Positions 1 through 11,111 of a stretch of DNA of 64,000 nucleotides are shown piece by piece. A program made the translations under genes and the position numbers. This stretch comes from JAIQFF01 sp963788505 (lineage in GTDB: Bacteria > Acidobacteriota > Terriglobia > Terriglobales > Acidobacteriaceae), in assembly GCA_963788505.1 (NCBI GenBank), contig CAWBGY010000009.1, positions 1,054,001-1,118,000 of the forward strand, written 5' to 3'. The notes beneath the pieces are model-generated. The model worked only from the letters and a program-made list of their open reading frames with translations, did not search any database and was not told the DNA's origin. Positions within the stretch are counted from its first letter, which is position 1. Each line of letters starts with the position of its first letter.

Positions 1-1565
1 GAGCCGGCCGCGATGAAGGCCCTTAGATTGTCCGGGGAAAAATCGGCCGCAGTGGCACCCGCGATGTTGAGCGTCGTACTGGTGTTGCTGGTGGTGTCGA
101 ACACGATCACCTGGGTGGCAGGCGGAGGAGTCGTACTCCCGGGAACAGCCACCGCGTTCGGATCGGCGCCCGACAGAATCACTTTCTTCCCATCGGGAGA
201 AACGGTGAGAACTTTCCCAGTCACGGACTTGAACTGGGTGACCGTGGGCGGACTGGCGACGGTAACCTCCATCAATCCGCGGCTTCCGAAGAATGAATAG
301 TCCGTGCCCATGTAGGCCTTCGCCCCCTGGCGGTCGAAGACCAGGGAATTCGGGGTCGCCGGCAATCCCACTGCGGCGCCCACGGTGTTGTTTGGCGACG
401 CGATTGGAATCAGGAGACTCACGCAGCCTGCCGTTGTCGCGCAGTTGCCGGGAGGGGAAGAAGAAACTCCGGTGCTCGATACGTAGACGGTGGTAGTCGT
501 GGTCGTAGTTGTAGTGGCAGCCGGAGCCACCACCAGGTCGATGGCCTTCTCGGGATAGACCGGCAGGAGCGGATTCAATCCGATATTGCAAGTCGGCGGA
601 GTGCAAGCTGCGGTGACGGTTCCGCCCCCACCCTGCGAAGTCGTAATAGCACCGGTGGTGCCCACGGCGACGGTCGACGGATCTGACGAACTCCAGGTCA
701 GCGGCACGAGTGTGATGGTATTGCCCTGAGTGTCCACCACGGTCGCCGTCGCTGTCTTTCCATTGCCTGACGTCAGATTGATGGAATTGCTGTTGCTGCC
801 TGTGACCGCCAGGGTGATGGATTGCACGGGGCAAGTATTGAAATCCAGAGGCTGACTGGTGACGTTGCTGGCGCTGGCAAACAGCGACGTGATCCCCGGG
901 GTGTTCGCGGTGACCCGGGCCTGGCCGGTCACCAGGCCAGGCACGGGAGTATTCGCGGCCGCCACTGCCAGTGTCGCTACGGCGCTATTGACCGCCTGCC
1001 AGGTGAAGGGTCCCACGCTGGGCGTGATATCCAGGCCGCGGCTGGAGGCAGTGGCCTGGTAGTTAAAGCTCTGGCCCTTGGAAAAGCAGGGAGCGGCAGG
1101 CGGGGTTTGTCCCGGGATCGGGCTGATCACGATTTTGTCGACGTGCTGATGCACGTACACGGTTGTCGGCGGGCTGCTTACCCCGTGCGATGTTGCCGTC
1201 ACCTGGGCGACCCCGACCGGGCCGGGGGTGCAGATCTGCGGCGTGCTCAGTGAATCCCAGGTGCCGGCACAAGCTAACCCGTTGCTGGCTATGGTCAAAA
1301 CCGCGGTATTGCTGGAAAGAAACGCGACCGGGGTAGTGATCGTAACCCTCTGGCTGTTTTGCGGGGTTGCGGTAAAGCCCTGAGTGGCGCTGCCCACGTC
1401 CAGCGAAACCGCGTTGGCGGGTGACAGAGTGATGTTGGCCGGGGTGGGGAACTTGGTGGCTGCAGTCGGACCGCTGCTGCTGCAGCCGGTCAATACCGCG
1501 ATCAAACCGGCGATGATGATGATAAGGATGAAACCCGACCGTACTATCGCGGACGACCTACCCAT
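1..1565 (-). CDS. Exported lipoprotein with Ig-like repeats and beta-propeller region (3' end outside window)
   Basis: The reading frame stays open from ATG 1565 to the window edge, 521 codons without a stop, so the gene is truncated by the window. The start is preceded by a purine-rich GGGGAGGG. Residues 1-27 form a signal peptide with an Ile-rich core, and L25-T-G-C28 is a lipobox, so the protein should be lipid-anchored through Cys28. The mature part is Ser/Thr/Ala/Pro-rich and shows repeated Ig-like strand patterns such as ITLSPANAVSLDVG and SITLAVTGSNSNSINL, typical of bacterial Big-2 type domains. A tract of nine Thr precedes TVYVSS. Near the window edge the pattern VTVSPDGKKVILSG followed by VIVFDTTSNT looks like YVTN-type beta-propeller blades. 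It is probably a cell-surface binding or structural protein. The partner is unknown. Confidence 0.8.
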   Translation of the reverse strand, partial: MGRSSAIVRSGFILIIIIAGLIAVLTGCSSSGPTAATKFPTPANITLSPANAVSLDVGSATQGFTATPQNSQRVTITTPVAFLSSNTAVLTIASNGLACAGTWDSLSTPQICTPGPVGVAQVTATSHGVSSPPTTVYVHQHVDKIVISPIPGQTPPAAPCFSKGQSFNYQATASSRGLDITPSVGPFTWQAVNSAVATLAVAAANTPVPGLVTGQARVTANTPGITSLFASASNVTSQPLDFNTCPVQSITLAVTGSNSNSINLTSGNGKTATATVVDTQGNTITLVPLTWSSSDPSTVAVGTTGAITTSQGGGGTVTAACTPPTCNIGLNPLLPVYPEKAIDLVVAPAATTTTTTTTTVYVSSTGVSSSPPGNCATTAGCVSLLIPIASPNNTVGAAVGLPATPNSLVFDRQGAKAYMGTDYSFFGSRGLMEVTVASPPTVTQFKSVTGKVLTVSPDGKKVILSGADPNAVAVPGSTTPPPATQVIVFDTTSNTSTTLNIAGATAADFSPDNLRAFIAAG

Positions 1566-1800
1566 GCACCCTCCCCGCCCCGGTGGATCCACGGGGCGAG
1601 CTTGTATCCACACTTTCTTGAAAACCCCAAGTGTAGAGGCTAGAATTTTTTTCAGCAAGTTGAGGCGCCTGCGCGGCGTCTGAGCCGCGCGCCGAAATCC
1701 TGAGCGCAGCGAAGGATCACGTTCGAAACCGGTGCGCCAGTTTCCGCCGCGACCCACGCCCACAAATCCGCACATTCCCATCTGATGCCGCCAGACACCA

Positions 1801-1830
1801 TTGACGATGTGTGCAGCGAGTTGCTATATT
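1801..1830 (+). promoter_or_regulatory. Sigma-70-type promoter for the str operon
   Basis: TTGACG at 1801-1806 and TATATT at 1825-1830 are separated by 18 nt, which is close to the housekeeping consensus. It lies 467 nt upstream of the rpsL ATG and points toward it. No other equally good promoter was seen between here and rpsL, so it is the best candidate for driving the ribosomal super-operon. The assignment is by pattern only. Confidence 0.55.
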
Positions 1831-1836
1831 TGTAAG

Positions 1837-2296
1837 GTTCCGCGAGTTAAGTCTGGCTTGCCTGTAGGCAGTGGGTTTTGCCGCGCTGCGCGAGTGCGTG
1901 TGTGGGAAAATCCTGAAAAATGCAGCTGAGCTTTAGCAACAAACGTCCCCGGAGAAACGCGAGCTGGGGCGTCCTCGCTGAAAACGTCCTGCGCGCACCT
2001 TTCACCCGTTGAAAGGCTATGCGGGGCGGTGCTGACGAAACGGAGCAGCTCCCGGAAGGTTCGGGCTTGGTGCCACCGTCGGCGGCTTTAGTCTGAACGG
2101 GAAACCAAAATCTTCCGCTGGCGCGGTGCGCGGCGGGAAGCATGGTTGGCGGGTCCGCCGGCCAGTCCTCGAAATCGGGGAACAGCAGATGAGGCCGTTC
2201 TGCGAGCGTGTGCCCGAACGGAGCGCCGGCAGCAAAGGCGTAGCGGAGCAATACCGGGAATTCGCAGCAGTCAGGAATAGGAGCACCAGGAACAGT
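1837..2296 (+). other. Probable long rpsL leader; no gene seen between 1566 and 2296
   Basis: The 731 nt between the lipoprotein start and rpsL hold no credible gene. The open frames here have no family resemblance and are antisense to, or run into, rpsL. If the promoter at 1801-1830 is used, the str transcript begins near 1837 with a 5' leader of about 460 nt. At 1700-1717 a short TCCTGAGCGCAGCGAAGGAT match is a fragment of the repeat type found complete at 55136-55345. No known riboswitch or ribosomal-protein binding element could be recognised by eye. Confidence 0.35.
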
Positions 2297-2671
2297 ATGC
2301 CTACTTTCAATCAATTGGTGCGTGCCGGCCGCAAGCGGCCGCGGTACAAGACGGCGAGCCCGGCCTTACAAGGGTGTCCGCAAAAGCGCGGTGTGTGCAC
2401 CCGTGTATATACCCAGACTCCCAAGAAGCCGAACTCAGCCCTGCGTAAAGTCGCCCGCGTCCGCTTGACCAACGGAATCGAGGTCACCACCTACATTCCG
2501 GGCGTCGGCCACAATTTGCAGGAGCACTCGATTGTCCTGATTCGCGGTGGCCGGGTGAAGGACCTCCCCGGAGTGCGCTATCACGTGATTCGCGGCACGC
2601 TCGACGCCGTGGGCGTCGCCGGCCGCAAGCAGAGCCGTTCGAAGTATGGGGCGAAACGCCCGAAGGCGTAG
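2297..2671 (+). CDS. rpsL: 30S ribosomal protein S12
   Basis: The 124-residue protein is full length for S12, a component of the decoding centre of the small subunit. The start MPTFNQLVR is the family N-terminus and has AGGA nine bases before the ATG; the frame is open further upstream to 2126, but that extension resembles nothing. The segment TPKKPNSALRKV and the loop GRVKDLPGVRYH carry lysines at the positions where streptomycin-resistance substitutions occur in other bacteria, so the sequence looks drug-sensitive. It is the first gene of the str cluster. A repeat-filled spacer of 143 nt separates it from rpsG. Confidence 0.98.
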   Translation: MPTFNQLVRAGRKRPRYKTASPALQGCPQKRGVCTRVYTQTPKKPNSALRKVARVRLTNGIEVTTYIPGVGHNLQEHSIVLIRGGRVKDLPGVRYHVIRGTLDAVGVAGRKQSRSKYGAKRPKA

Positions 2672-2672
2672 T

Positions 2673-2813
2673 AGTCGTCAGTCATCGGTCGTCGGTCGTC
2701 AGCCAAGCGGTGACGAATCGGTCGAGCAAGGGATCGAAGGATTAGATCGAAAGGGTTGGACTGAGAGCTGACAGCTGAGAGCTGACAGCCAGAAGCCAGG
2801 AGCTAGAAGCTTA
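2673..2813 (+). repeat. Intergenic TCGTC and AGCTGA short-unit repeats (rpsL-rpsG)
   Basis: The spacer opens with a degenerate TCGTCAGTCATCGGTCGTC array (about 2674-2703) and ends with an AGCTGACAGCTGAGAGCTGA array (about 2760-2812) that stops 2-3 nt before the rpsG ATG. The blocks belong to two of the repeat families seen throughout this window. Confidence 0.8.
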
Positions 2814-2814
2814 C

Positions 2815-3285
2815 ATGCCTCGAAAAGGATATATCGCCAAGCGGAAGGTGGAGCCCGATCCGGTTTACGGGTCGGACCTGGTCACGAAGTTCGTCAACTC
2901 CATGATGTGGCAGGGCAAGAAGAGCACTGCGGAAGGCATCTTTTACGAGGCGCTAACGCGCTTGCAGGAGAAGGGTGGCGACGAGCCCCTGAAGCTGTTC
3001 AAAAAAGCGGTGGAGAACGCCAAGCCGCTGCTCGAAGTGAAGAGTCGCCGCGTTGGCGGCGCTAATTACCAGGTTCCGGTTGAAGTGAATGCCGACCGGC
3101 GCACCTCGCTCGCGATCCGCTGGCTCATTACCTATTCTCGCGGACGCGCCGAGAAGGGCATGATCGACAAACTGAGCAACGAGTTGCTTGATGCCAGCAA
3201 TAATCGCGGCGCCGCGATCAAGAAAAAGGAAGACGTGCACCGCATGGCGGAAGCCAACAAGGCGTTCGCCCACTATCGCTGGTAG
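2815..3285 (+). CDS. rpsG: 30S ribosomal protein S7
   Basis: This 156-residue protein has the normal length of S7, the primary 16S rRNA-binding protein that organises the head of the 30S subunit. It begins MPRKGYIAKRK and contains the conserved YGSDLVTKFVNSMM, VGGANYQVPVEV and RRTSLAIRWL segments, ending AFAHYRW. In proteobacteria S7 represses the str operon by binding its mRNA; whether that holds here is unknown. The ATG comes directly after an AGCT-type repeat (AGGAGCTAGAAGCTTAC), whose AGGAG could serve as a rather distant Shine-Dalgarno. Confidence 0.98.
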   Translation: MPRKGYIAKRKVEPDPVYGSDLVTKFVNSMMWQGKKSTAEGIFYEALTRLQEKGGDEPLKLFKKAVENAKPLLEVKSRRVGGANYQVPVEVNADRRTSLAIRWLITYSRGRAEKGMIDKLSNELLDASNNRGAAIKKKEDVHRMAEANKAFAHYRW

Positions 3286-3291
3286 AAAAGC

Positions 3292-3364
3292 AGCTCTTGG
3301 CCGTTAGCTCTTAGCCTTTCGCTAAGGCAAAACGGATCAGGCTAAGAGCTAAAGGCCAAAAGCT
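3292..3364 (+). repeat. Inverted AGCT-family repeat (rpsG-fusA)
   Basis: Arms at 3292-3316 and 3340-3364 are 25 nt each and complementary at 23 positions, built from the units AGCTCTTGGCC, TTAGCTCTTAGCC and their complements. They would form a long hairpin between rpsG and fusA. No T-run follows, so it is not an ordinary terminator. Confidence 0.85.
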
Positions 3365-3371
3365 GAATCAG

Positions 3372-5522
<2,151 letters not shown>

Positions 5523-5582
5523 AGGAAAGGGCGCGGGCAATGGCGCCCGCGCCACATGAGCAGGGCATACGGAGCTTAGGAT

Positions 5583-6770
<1,188 letters not shown>

Positions 6771-6779
6771 CGGACACTG

Positions 6780-6900
6780 AATACGGGAACTGAATACAAA
6801 GAACTGAGAACTGAAAGATCAGAAACCAGTGATCAGTTGCTGGTTCTCAGTTCTCAGAGAGTTTGAGCTAGGAGCTAATAGCTAGGAGCTAGAAGCTGCA
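6780..6900 (+). repeat. GAACTGA hairpin plus AGCT array (tuf-rpsJ)
   Basis: The spacer holds GAACTGAGAACTGAAAG facing CTGGTTCTCAGTTCTCAG (about 6801-6857), which pair around a GATCAG centre. An AGCTAGGAGCTAATAGCTAG array follows at about 6866-6897. The str and S10 clusters are joined here with no T-tract terminator, so read-through from tuf into rpsJ is likely. Confidence 0.75.
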
Positions 6901-6968
6901 TTTAAGCGGCTTGCAGCATGCCGCCAGTTCTTTTCTCCCGGTGAGCCGGGGGAGCGAAAGAGTGAAAC

Positions 6969-7298
6969 ATGGTTGGAAAAGAAAGAATTCGCATCCGGCT
7001 GAAGGCGTACGACTACCGCATCCTGGACCAGTCCACGGGTGAGATCGTCGACACCGCACGGCGCACTGGGGCGCAGATCGCCGGTCCGATTCCATTGCCC
7101 ACGATGAAGAACAAGTACTGCGTGCTGCGGTCTCCCCACGTGGACAAGAAATCGCGCGAGCAGTTTGAGATTCGCACCCACAAGCGTTTGCTCGATATTC
7201 TCGAGCCCACGCAACAAACGGTAGATGCTTTGATGAAACTCGATTTGCCCGCCGGTGTGGACGTCGAGATCAAGGCCTTTGGCAAGGAACACAAATAG
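6969..7298 (+). CDS. rpsJ: 30S ribosomal protein S10
   Basis: S10 (109 residues) belongs to the head of the small subunit and is also NusE, the partner of NusB in transcription antitermination. The conserved N-terminus RIRIRLKAYDYRILD, the GPIPLPT loop and the KKSREQFEIRTHKRLLDI segment are all present. The start MVGKERIRIRL is chosen because the family begins just before RIRIRL; a GAGCGAAAGAGTG stretch precedes it. It opens the S10 cluster. NusA is encoded at 30421 in this same window. Confidence 0.97.
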   Translation: MVGKERIRIRLKAYDYRILDQSTGEIVDTARRTGAQIAGPIPLPTMKNKYCVLRSPHVDKKSREQFEIRTHKRLLDILEPTQQTVDALMKLDLPAGVDVEIKAFGKEHK

Positions 7299-7300
7299 CC

Positions 7301-7336
7301 GTCAGCTTTCAGCTGTCAGCTTGAGCTGATTCAGCT
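7301..7336 (+). repeat. AGCT-type repeat block (rpsJ-rplC)
   Basis: Overlapping GTCAGCTTTCAGCTGTCAGC and TTGAGCTGATTCAGCT units fill most of the 55-nt spacer. A purine-rich GGAGAAGAA then serves as the ribosome-binding region of rplC, so this gene keeps a Shine-Dalgarno downstream of the repeat. Confidence 0.6.
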
Positions 7337-7353
7337 AGCGGAGAAGAATTGAA

Positions 7354-8082
7354 ATGGCGAAAGTAACCGGAATTCTGGGCAAGAAAGTCGGAATGACGCA
7401 GCTCTTCGACGACAAGGGCGATGTGCATCCGGCCACCGTTCTGCAGGCGGGTCCGTGCGTGATTACCCAGCACAAGACCCAGACCCGCGACGGCTACGAT
7501 GCGGCGCAGATCGGTCTGGTCGAGTTCATGAAGGAGTCGCGCCTGACCCAGCCCATGAAGGGTCATCTGGGAAAACACAACCTGCCGCCGGTGAAGTTCA
7601 TGCGCGAGGTTCCGATTGAGGTCGAGAAGGCGGAAGAGGCAGCCGCGGTGAAGGCCGGAGACCGGGTGCTGGTCGATATCTTTGAAGGCGAGAAGTTTGT
7701 GGACATTGTAGGGATCAGCAAGGGACGCGGTTTTGCCGGTGTGGTCCGGCGCCATCACTTCGCCGGCGGTCCCAAGTCGCACGGCTCGATGTTTCAGATC
7801 CCAGGGTCGATTGGCTCGTCGGCGTTTCCGTCCCGCGTATTCAAGGGCATGCGCATGTCGGGGCACATGGGGGTGGACCGCGTCACCCAGCGCAATTTGC
7901 GCGTCCTGGGAGTGGATAAAGACGAAAATCTGCTGGTGGTCGAAGGCAGCGTGCCCGGTCCGAACGGGGGATACCTGGTGATTACCAAGGCCAAGAAGCC
8001 GCCCCGCGAGCGGCGTGGATTTGGCGGCGCGGCTACGGTGGATCCGTTGAAGGCAGCCAAGCGGGCGGCCAAGAAGGCTTAA
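7354..8082 (+). CDS. rplC: 50S ribosomal protein L3
   Basis: L3 nucleates assembly of the large subunit and reaches toward the peptidyl-transferase centre. The 242-residue protein starts MAKVTGILGKKVGMTQLF, the family N-terminus, and has the conserved GRGFAGVVRRHHFAGG and GSIGSSAFPSRVFKG segments of the central loop, where a glutamine is methylated in some bacteria. At 242 residues it is some 30 longer than typical L3 because of an Ala/Lys-rich tail (FGGAATVDPLKAAKRAAKKA). It is in its normal place after rpsJ, with GGAGAAGAA before the ATG. Confidence 0.97.
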   Translation: MAKVTGILGKKVGMTQLFDDKGDVHPATVLQAGPCVITQHKTQTRDGYDAAQIGLVEFMKESRLTQPMKGHLGKHNLPPVKFMREVPIEVEKAEEAAAVKAGDRVLVDIFEGEKFVDIVGISKGRGFAGVVRRHHFAGGPKSHGSMFQIPGSIGSSAFPSRVFKGMRMSGHMGVDRVTQRNLRVLGVDKDENLLVVEGSVPGPNGGYLVITKAKKPPRERRGFGGAATVDPLKAAKRAAKKA

Positions 8083-8086
8083 ACGC

Positions 8087-8118
8087 AGTCGTCGGTCTTC
8101 AGTCGTCAGTGATCGGCC
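8087..8118 (+). repeat. GTCGTC-type repeat block (rplC-rplD)
   Basis: GTCGTCGGTCTTCAGTCGTC with a following AGTGATCGGCC occupies about half of the 67-nt spacer. It is the same unit family as at 2674 and 23044. Confidence 0.6.
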
Positions 8119-8149
8119 AAAGCAGCGAGTGCGGATACGGAACAGACAT

Positions 8150-8884
8150 ATGGCAACTATCGACATTCATAATCTGAGCGGGGAGAAGGTCGGCACCCTG
8201 GACCTGGCCGAAGAGGTCTTCGGCGCGGTCAATGAAGACCTGCTGTGGGAGGCGGTCAAGCACTACCGCGCCACCCAGCACGCCGGCACTCACGCCACCA
8301 AGAACAAGAAGCTGGTGTCCGGCGCCGGCAAGAAACTGTGGAAGCAGAAAGGGACGGGGCGGGCCCGGGTCGGCTCCATCCGTTCGCCGCTGTGGCGGCA
8401 CGGAGGCACGGTGCATGGCCCGCAACCGCGCTCCTATGACTATGCGTTTCCGCGCAAGAAGCTGCTGGGGGCGTTGCGCTCGGCGCTGGCATCGAAGTTT
8501 GCCGATGGCAAGCTGATCGTGGTCAACGCGTTCGATGTGAAGGAACCGAAGAGCAAGCAGTTCCGTCAGGCCCTGGACGCGCTCGAGGTCGAAAGCACGG
8601 TGCTGCTGGTCGAAGTCGCGCGGCACGGCAACCGCAACCTGGCGCTGAGCTCGCGCAACCTTGATGGGGTCGAGCTGGTCAACGGCAACGAAGTTCATCC
8701 CTACCATCTGTTGCGTTACGACCGCGCGATTTTCTCGCAGCCGGCCATTGAAGCGCTGCAGGTTTCGCTGAAGAACTCGATTTCGAAGCGCCAGAGGAAA
8801 GAGACCGAAAAAGAAAGCGCGAAGAAGGCCACTCGCGCCCCGCGGCGCCGGGTACGTCATGAAAAAGCGGCGGAGGTTGCCTGA
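8150..8884 (+). CDS. rplD: 50S ribosomal protein L4
   Basis: L4 lines the peptide exit tunnel and in enterobacteria also autoregulates the S10 operon. From ATG 8150 the product is 244 residues, beginning MATIDIHNLSGEKVGTLDL; a GTG at 8129 would add seven residues with no family support. The tunnel loop is recognisable as LWKQKGTGRARVGS followed by PLWRHGGTVHGP. The tail beyond about residue 205 is rich in Lys, Arg and Glu. The stop overlaps the rplW start by one base (TGATG), so translation of L4 and L23 should be coupled. Confidence 0.97.
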   Translation: MATIDIHNLSGEKVGTLDLAEEVFGAVNEDLLWEAVKHYRATQHAGTHATKNKKLVSGAGKKLWKQKGTGRARVGSIRSPLWRHGGTVHGPQPRSYDYAFPRKKLLGALRSALASKFADGKLIVVNAFDVKEPKSKQFRQALDALEVESTVLLVEVARHGNRNLALSSRNLDGVELVNGNEVHPYHLLRYDRAIFSQPAIEALQVSLKNSISKRQRKETEKESAKKATRAPRRRVRHEKAAEVA

Positions 8885-9177
8885 TGAAAACCGCGTATCA
8901 GATCATTCGCCGTCCCGTGATTACGGAAAAAGGCCTGGCCATCAAGGAAAACCAGAACACGCTGGTGTTCCAGGTGGCGCCGGCCGCGACCAAGACCGAG
9001 ATTCGGCAAGCGGTGCAGTCGATTTTCAAGGTGAAGGTGCATTCCGTGCGCACCGCCACCTATCCCGGCAAAGAGCGCCGCCGGGGAAAGTTTGCCGGCT
9101 ACCGTCCGGACTGGAAGAAAGCGTACGTGCGCCTGAAGGCGGGCGAGAAGATGCCGGAGTACGCGCAGAATTTGTAA
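8884..9177 (+). CDS. rplW: 50S ribosomal protein L23
   Basis: L23 sits at the tunnel exit and is the docking site for trigger factor and the signal recognition particle. The 97-residue frame has the usual length and shows IIRRPVITEKG near the N-terminus and the KVKVHSVRTATYPGKERRRGKFAGY region typical of the family, cited here in part. The start overlaps the rplD stop by one base and has GGAGG nine bases upstream inside rplD. Confidence 0.97.
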   Translation: MKTAYQIIRRPVITEKGLAIKENQNTLVFQVAPAATKTEIRQAVQSIFKVKVHSVRTATYPGKERRRGKFAGYRPDWKKAYVRLKAGEKMPEYAQNL

Positions 9178-9179
9178 TT

Positions 9180-9273
9180 CGCCGTTGGTCGTTCGTCGTT
9201 GGTCGTTGGCCACCACGAACGCAGGCAGCGGCGGGAAAAAGCTAGAAGCTAACAGCTAGAAGCTAAGAGCTGA
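9180..9273 (+). repeat. TTGGTCGTT block and AGCTAGA block (rplW-rplB)
   Basis: A GTTGGTCGTTCGTCGTTGGT array (about 9183-9210) and an AGCTAGAAGCTAACAGCTAG array (about 9240-9273) fill the 101-nt spacer. The second array ends in GAGCTGATTTTT directly before the rplB ATG. Confidence 0.8.
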
Positions 9274-9278
9274 TTTTT

Positions 9279-10106
9279 ATGCCCATCAAGACATACCGAC
9301 CGACGACGCAGACCCTGCGCTACCGCACCACGCTGGTCAACGACGATATAACGACCCGGCATCCGCATAAGCCGCTGGTTGAGCCCAAGCAGCGTACCGG
9401 CGGACGCCGCAACAGCGGCGACACCACCATCTGGCATCGCGGCGGCGGGCACAAGCGCAAGCTGCGCCTGATCGACTTCAAGCGCGACAAGAACGGAGTT
9501 CCGGCCACCGTGGCTTCGATCGAGTACGATCCCAACCGTTCGGCGCGCATCGCACTGCTCAGCTACGCGGACGGGGAGAAGCGCTACATTCTGCAGCCCG
9601 ACGGGCTCAAGGTGGGACAGAAAGTGGTCAGCGGCCCGGAGGCGGATATTCTGGTGGGCAACGCTTTGCCCTTGAAGAACATTCCGCCCGGCACCACCAT
9701 TCACAATATTGAGTTGAAGCCGGGCAAGGGGGCGCAGATGGTGCGCTCGGCCGGCGGTTCGGCCCAACTGGTGGCCAAGGAAGGCGAATACGCGCTGGTC
9801 AAATTGCCTTCGGGCGAAACCCGCAAGGTGTCGCAGGATTGTATGGCCACGATCGGCCAGGTGGGGAACCTGGACCACGAAAACATCACCATCGGCAAAG
9901 CCGGGCGCATGCGCTGGCTGGGCCGGCGGCCGGTCAACCGCGGAGTAGTCATGAACCCGGTCGACCATCCCCATGGCGGCGGCGAAGGCAAGACTTCGGG
10001 CGGCCGGCATCCGGTCACGCCGTGGGGACAGCCCACGCGGGGCTACAAGACGCGCAACAACAAGCGCACGGACGCGTTCATCGTGAACCGGAGAGGGAAG
10101 AAGTAG
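9279..10106 (+). CDS. rplB: 50S ribosomal protein L2
   Basis: L2 binds 23S rRNA near the peptidyl-transferase centre and is needed for subunit association. The 275-residue protein has the expected length. It carries GGGHKRKLRLIDFKRDK, the SH3-like centre, and NPVDHPHGGGEGKTSGGRHP, whose histidine is required for peptidyl transfer in E. coli L2. The ATG is preceded by AAGAGCTGATTTTT, the end of an AGCT repeat. There is no canonical Shine-Dalgarno, although GAGCTGA differs from the extended GAGGTGA by one base. Confidence 0.98.
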   Translation: MPIKTYRPTTQTLRYRTTLVNDDITTRHPHKPLVEPKQRTGGRRNSGDTTIWHRGGGHKRKLRLIDFKRDKNGVPATVASIEYDPNRSARIALLSYADGEKRYILQPDGLKVGQKVVSGPEADILVGNALPLKNIPPGTTIHNIELKPGKGAQMVRSAGGSAQLVAKEGEYALVKLPSGETRKVSQDCMATIGQVGNLDHENITIGKAGRMRWLGRRPVNRGVVMNPVDHPHGGGEGKTSGGRHPVTPWGQPTRGYKTRNNKRTDAFIVNRRGKK

Positions 10107-10113
10107 GAAGGCG

Positions 10114-10231
10114 TCGTTGGTCGTTGGCCTTTGGTCGTGGGCAAGACCGGGAAATTTGCCGCGGACGGCGGCAGGGAATTACAAGAGTTTTGGATTTAGC
10201 CAAGAGCTAGGAGCTAACAGCTAGAAGCTGA
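10114..10231 (+). repeat. TTGGTCGTT block and AGCTAGG block (rplB-rpsS)
   Basis: GTCGTTGGTCGTTGGCC at about 10114-10130 and AGCCAAGAGCTAGGAGCTAA at about 10199-10218 lie at the two ends of the 129-nt spacer, the latter continuing as CAGCTAGAAGCTGA to the TTT before the rpsS ATG. Confidence 0.75.
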
Positions 10232-10235
10232 CTTT

Positions 10236-10595
10236 ATGGCACGTTCAACCAAGAAGGGTCCGTTTGTGGATGGCTACCTGCAAGCGCGGGTGGACGGCAT
10301 GAACTCGCGCAATGAGAAGAAGGTGCTGCGCACCTGGTCGCGGCGCTCGACCATTATTCCTGAAATGGTGGGCCACACCATCGCCGTGCATAACGGCAAG
10401 AAATTTATTCCGGTGTACATCACGGAAAACATGGTGGGCCACAAGCTGGGTGAGTTCAGTTTCACCCGCCAGTTCAAAGGTCACTCCATGCGGGCGGCCA
10501 CGGAAACGGCGGCCCGTCCGGCAGGCATTCCCGGCGGTCCGGGAGCGATCACCCCGGCGGCGGGTTCGACGCCGGCACCGGCGCCCAAGGCATAG
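10236..10595 (+). CDS. rpsS: 30S ribosomal protein S19, with C-terminal extension
   Basis: S19 forms a complex with S13 in the head of the 30S subunit and contacts the A-site tRNA region. The core (residues 1-90) is standard: ARSTKKGPFVDGYL, the WSRRSTIIPEMVGHTIAVHNG segment (cited in part) and GHKLGEFSFTRQFKGH. About 25 extra residues follow, very rich in Ala, Pro and Gly (ETAARPAGIPGGPGAITPAA). They are likely disordered and are absent from the usual 92-95-residue protein. The start follows an AGCT repeat and GACTTT, without a clear Shine-Dalgarno. Confidence 0.97.
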   Translation: MARSTKKGPFVDGYLQARVDGMNSRNEKKVLRTWSRRSTIIPEMVGHTIAVHNGKKFIPVYITENMVGHKLGEFSFTRQFKGHSMRAATETAARPAGIPGGPGAITPAAGSTPAPAPKA

Positions 10596-10622
10596 CGGAG
10601 ACTCGGGGTTAAGGAGACAAAC

Positions 10623-11111
10623 ATGGAATTTCGAGCGCAAGTCCGCTTCACCCGGGTCTCGCCGCAGAAGGCGCGCCTGGTGCTGGATTTGATCAAAGGT
10701 CGCAGAGTGGAAGATGCGCTCAATACCCTGGTCTTTACCAAGAAGCGGGTGGCCGCGACGGTGGAGAAGCTGCTGCGCTCGGCGCTCGAGAATGCCAACT
10801 ATTTGAGCAGCGAGAAGGGCCTGGACGTCGATGTGGACAAGTTGTACGTGAAGGATGCGATCGCCAACGATGGGCCGCGCATGAAGCGCATCCGTCCCGC
10901 GCCCATGGGCCGGGCTTTCCGCTACGTGCGGCGCATCGCGCACATCGAAATCGTGCTGGCGGAGCGGGGCAAGAGCGGAGAAGAGCTGGCCACGGTGGTG
11001 GGCGAAGAGACCACCGCCAAGTCGAAAGCCTCGTCCAAGACCCAGGCCAAGTCGAAAGCCCGGGCCAAAGGCAAGGCGCCCGCCGGCAAGAAGAAAGTAG
11101 GAGCCAGATAA
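10623..11111 (+). CDS. rplV: 50S ribosomal protein L22, with Lys/Ala-rich tail
   Basis: L22 lines the exit tunnel beside L4. The core of about 112 residues includes VRFTRVSPQKARLVLDLIKG, the loop VDKLYVKDAIANDGPRMKRI and RAFRYVRRIAHIEIVL, which lies at the tunnel. From about residue 125 on there is a Lys/Ala/Ser-rich extension (TTAKSKASSKTQAKSKARAK...) bringing it to 162 residues. The start is preceded by AAGGAG, a good Shine-Dalgarno. The TAA stop overlaps the rpsC ATG by one base, so the two genes are coupled. Confidence 0.97.
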   Translation: MEFRAQVRFTRVSPQKARLVLDLIKGRRVEDALNTLVFTKKRVAATVEKLLRSALENANYLSSEKGLDVDVDKLYVKDAIANDGPRMKRIRPAPMGRAFRYVRRIAHIEIVLAERGKSGEELATVVGEETTAKSKASSKTQAKSKARAKGKAPAGKKKVGAR

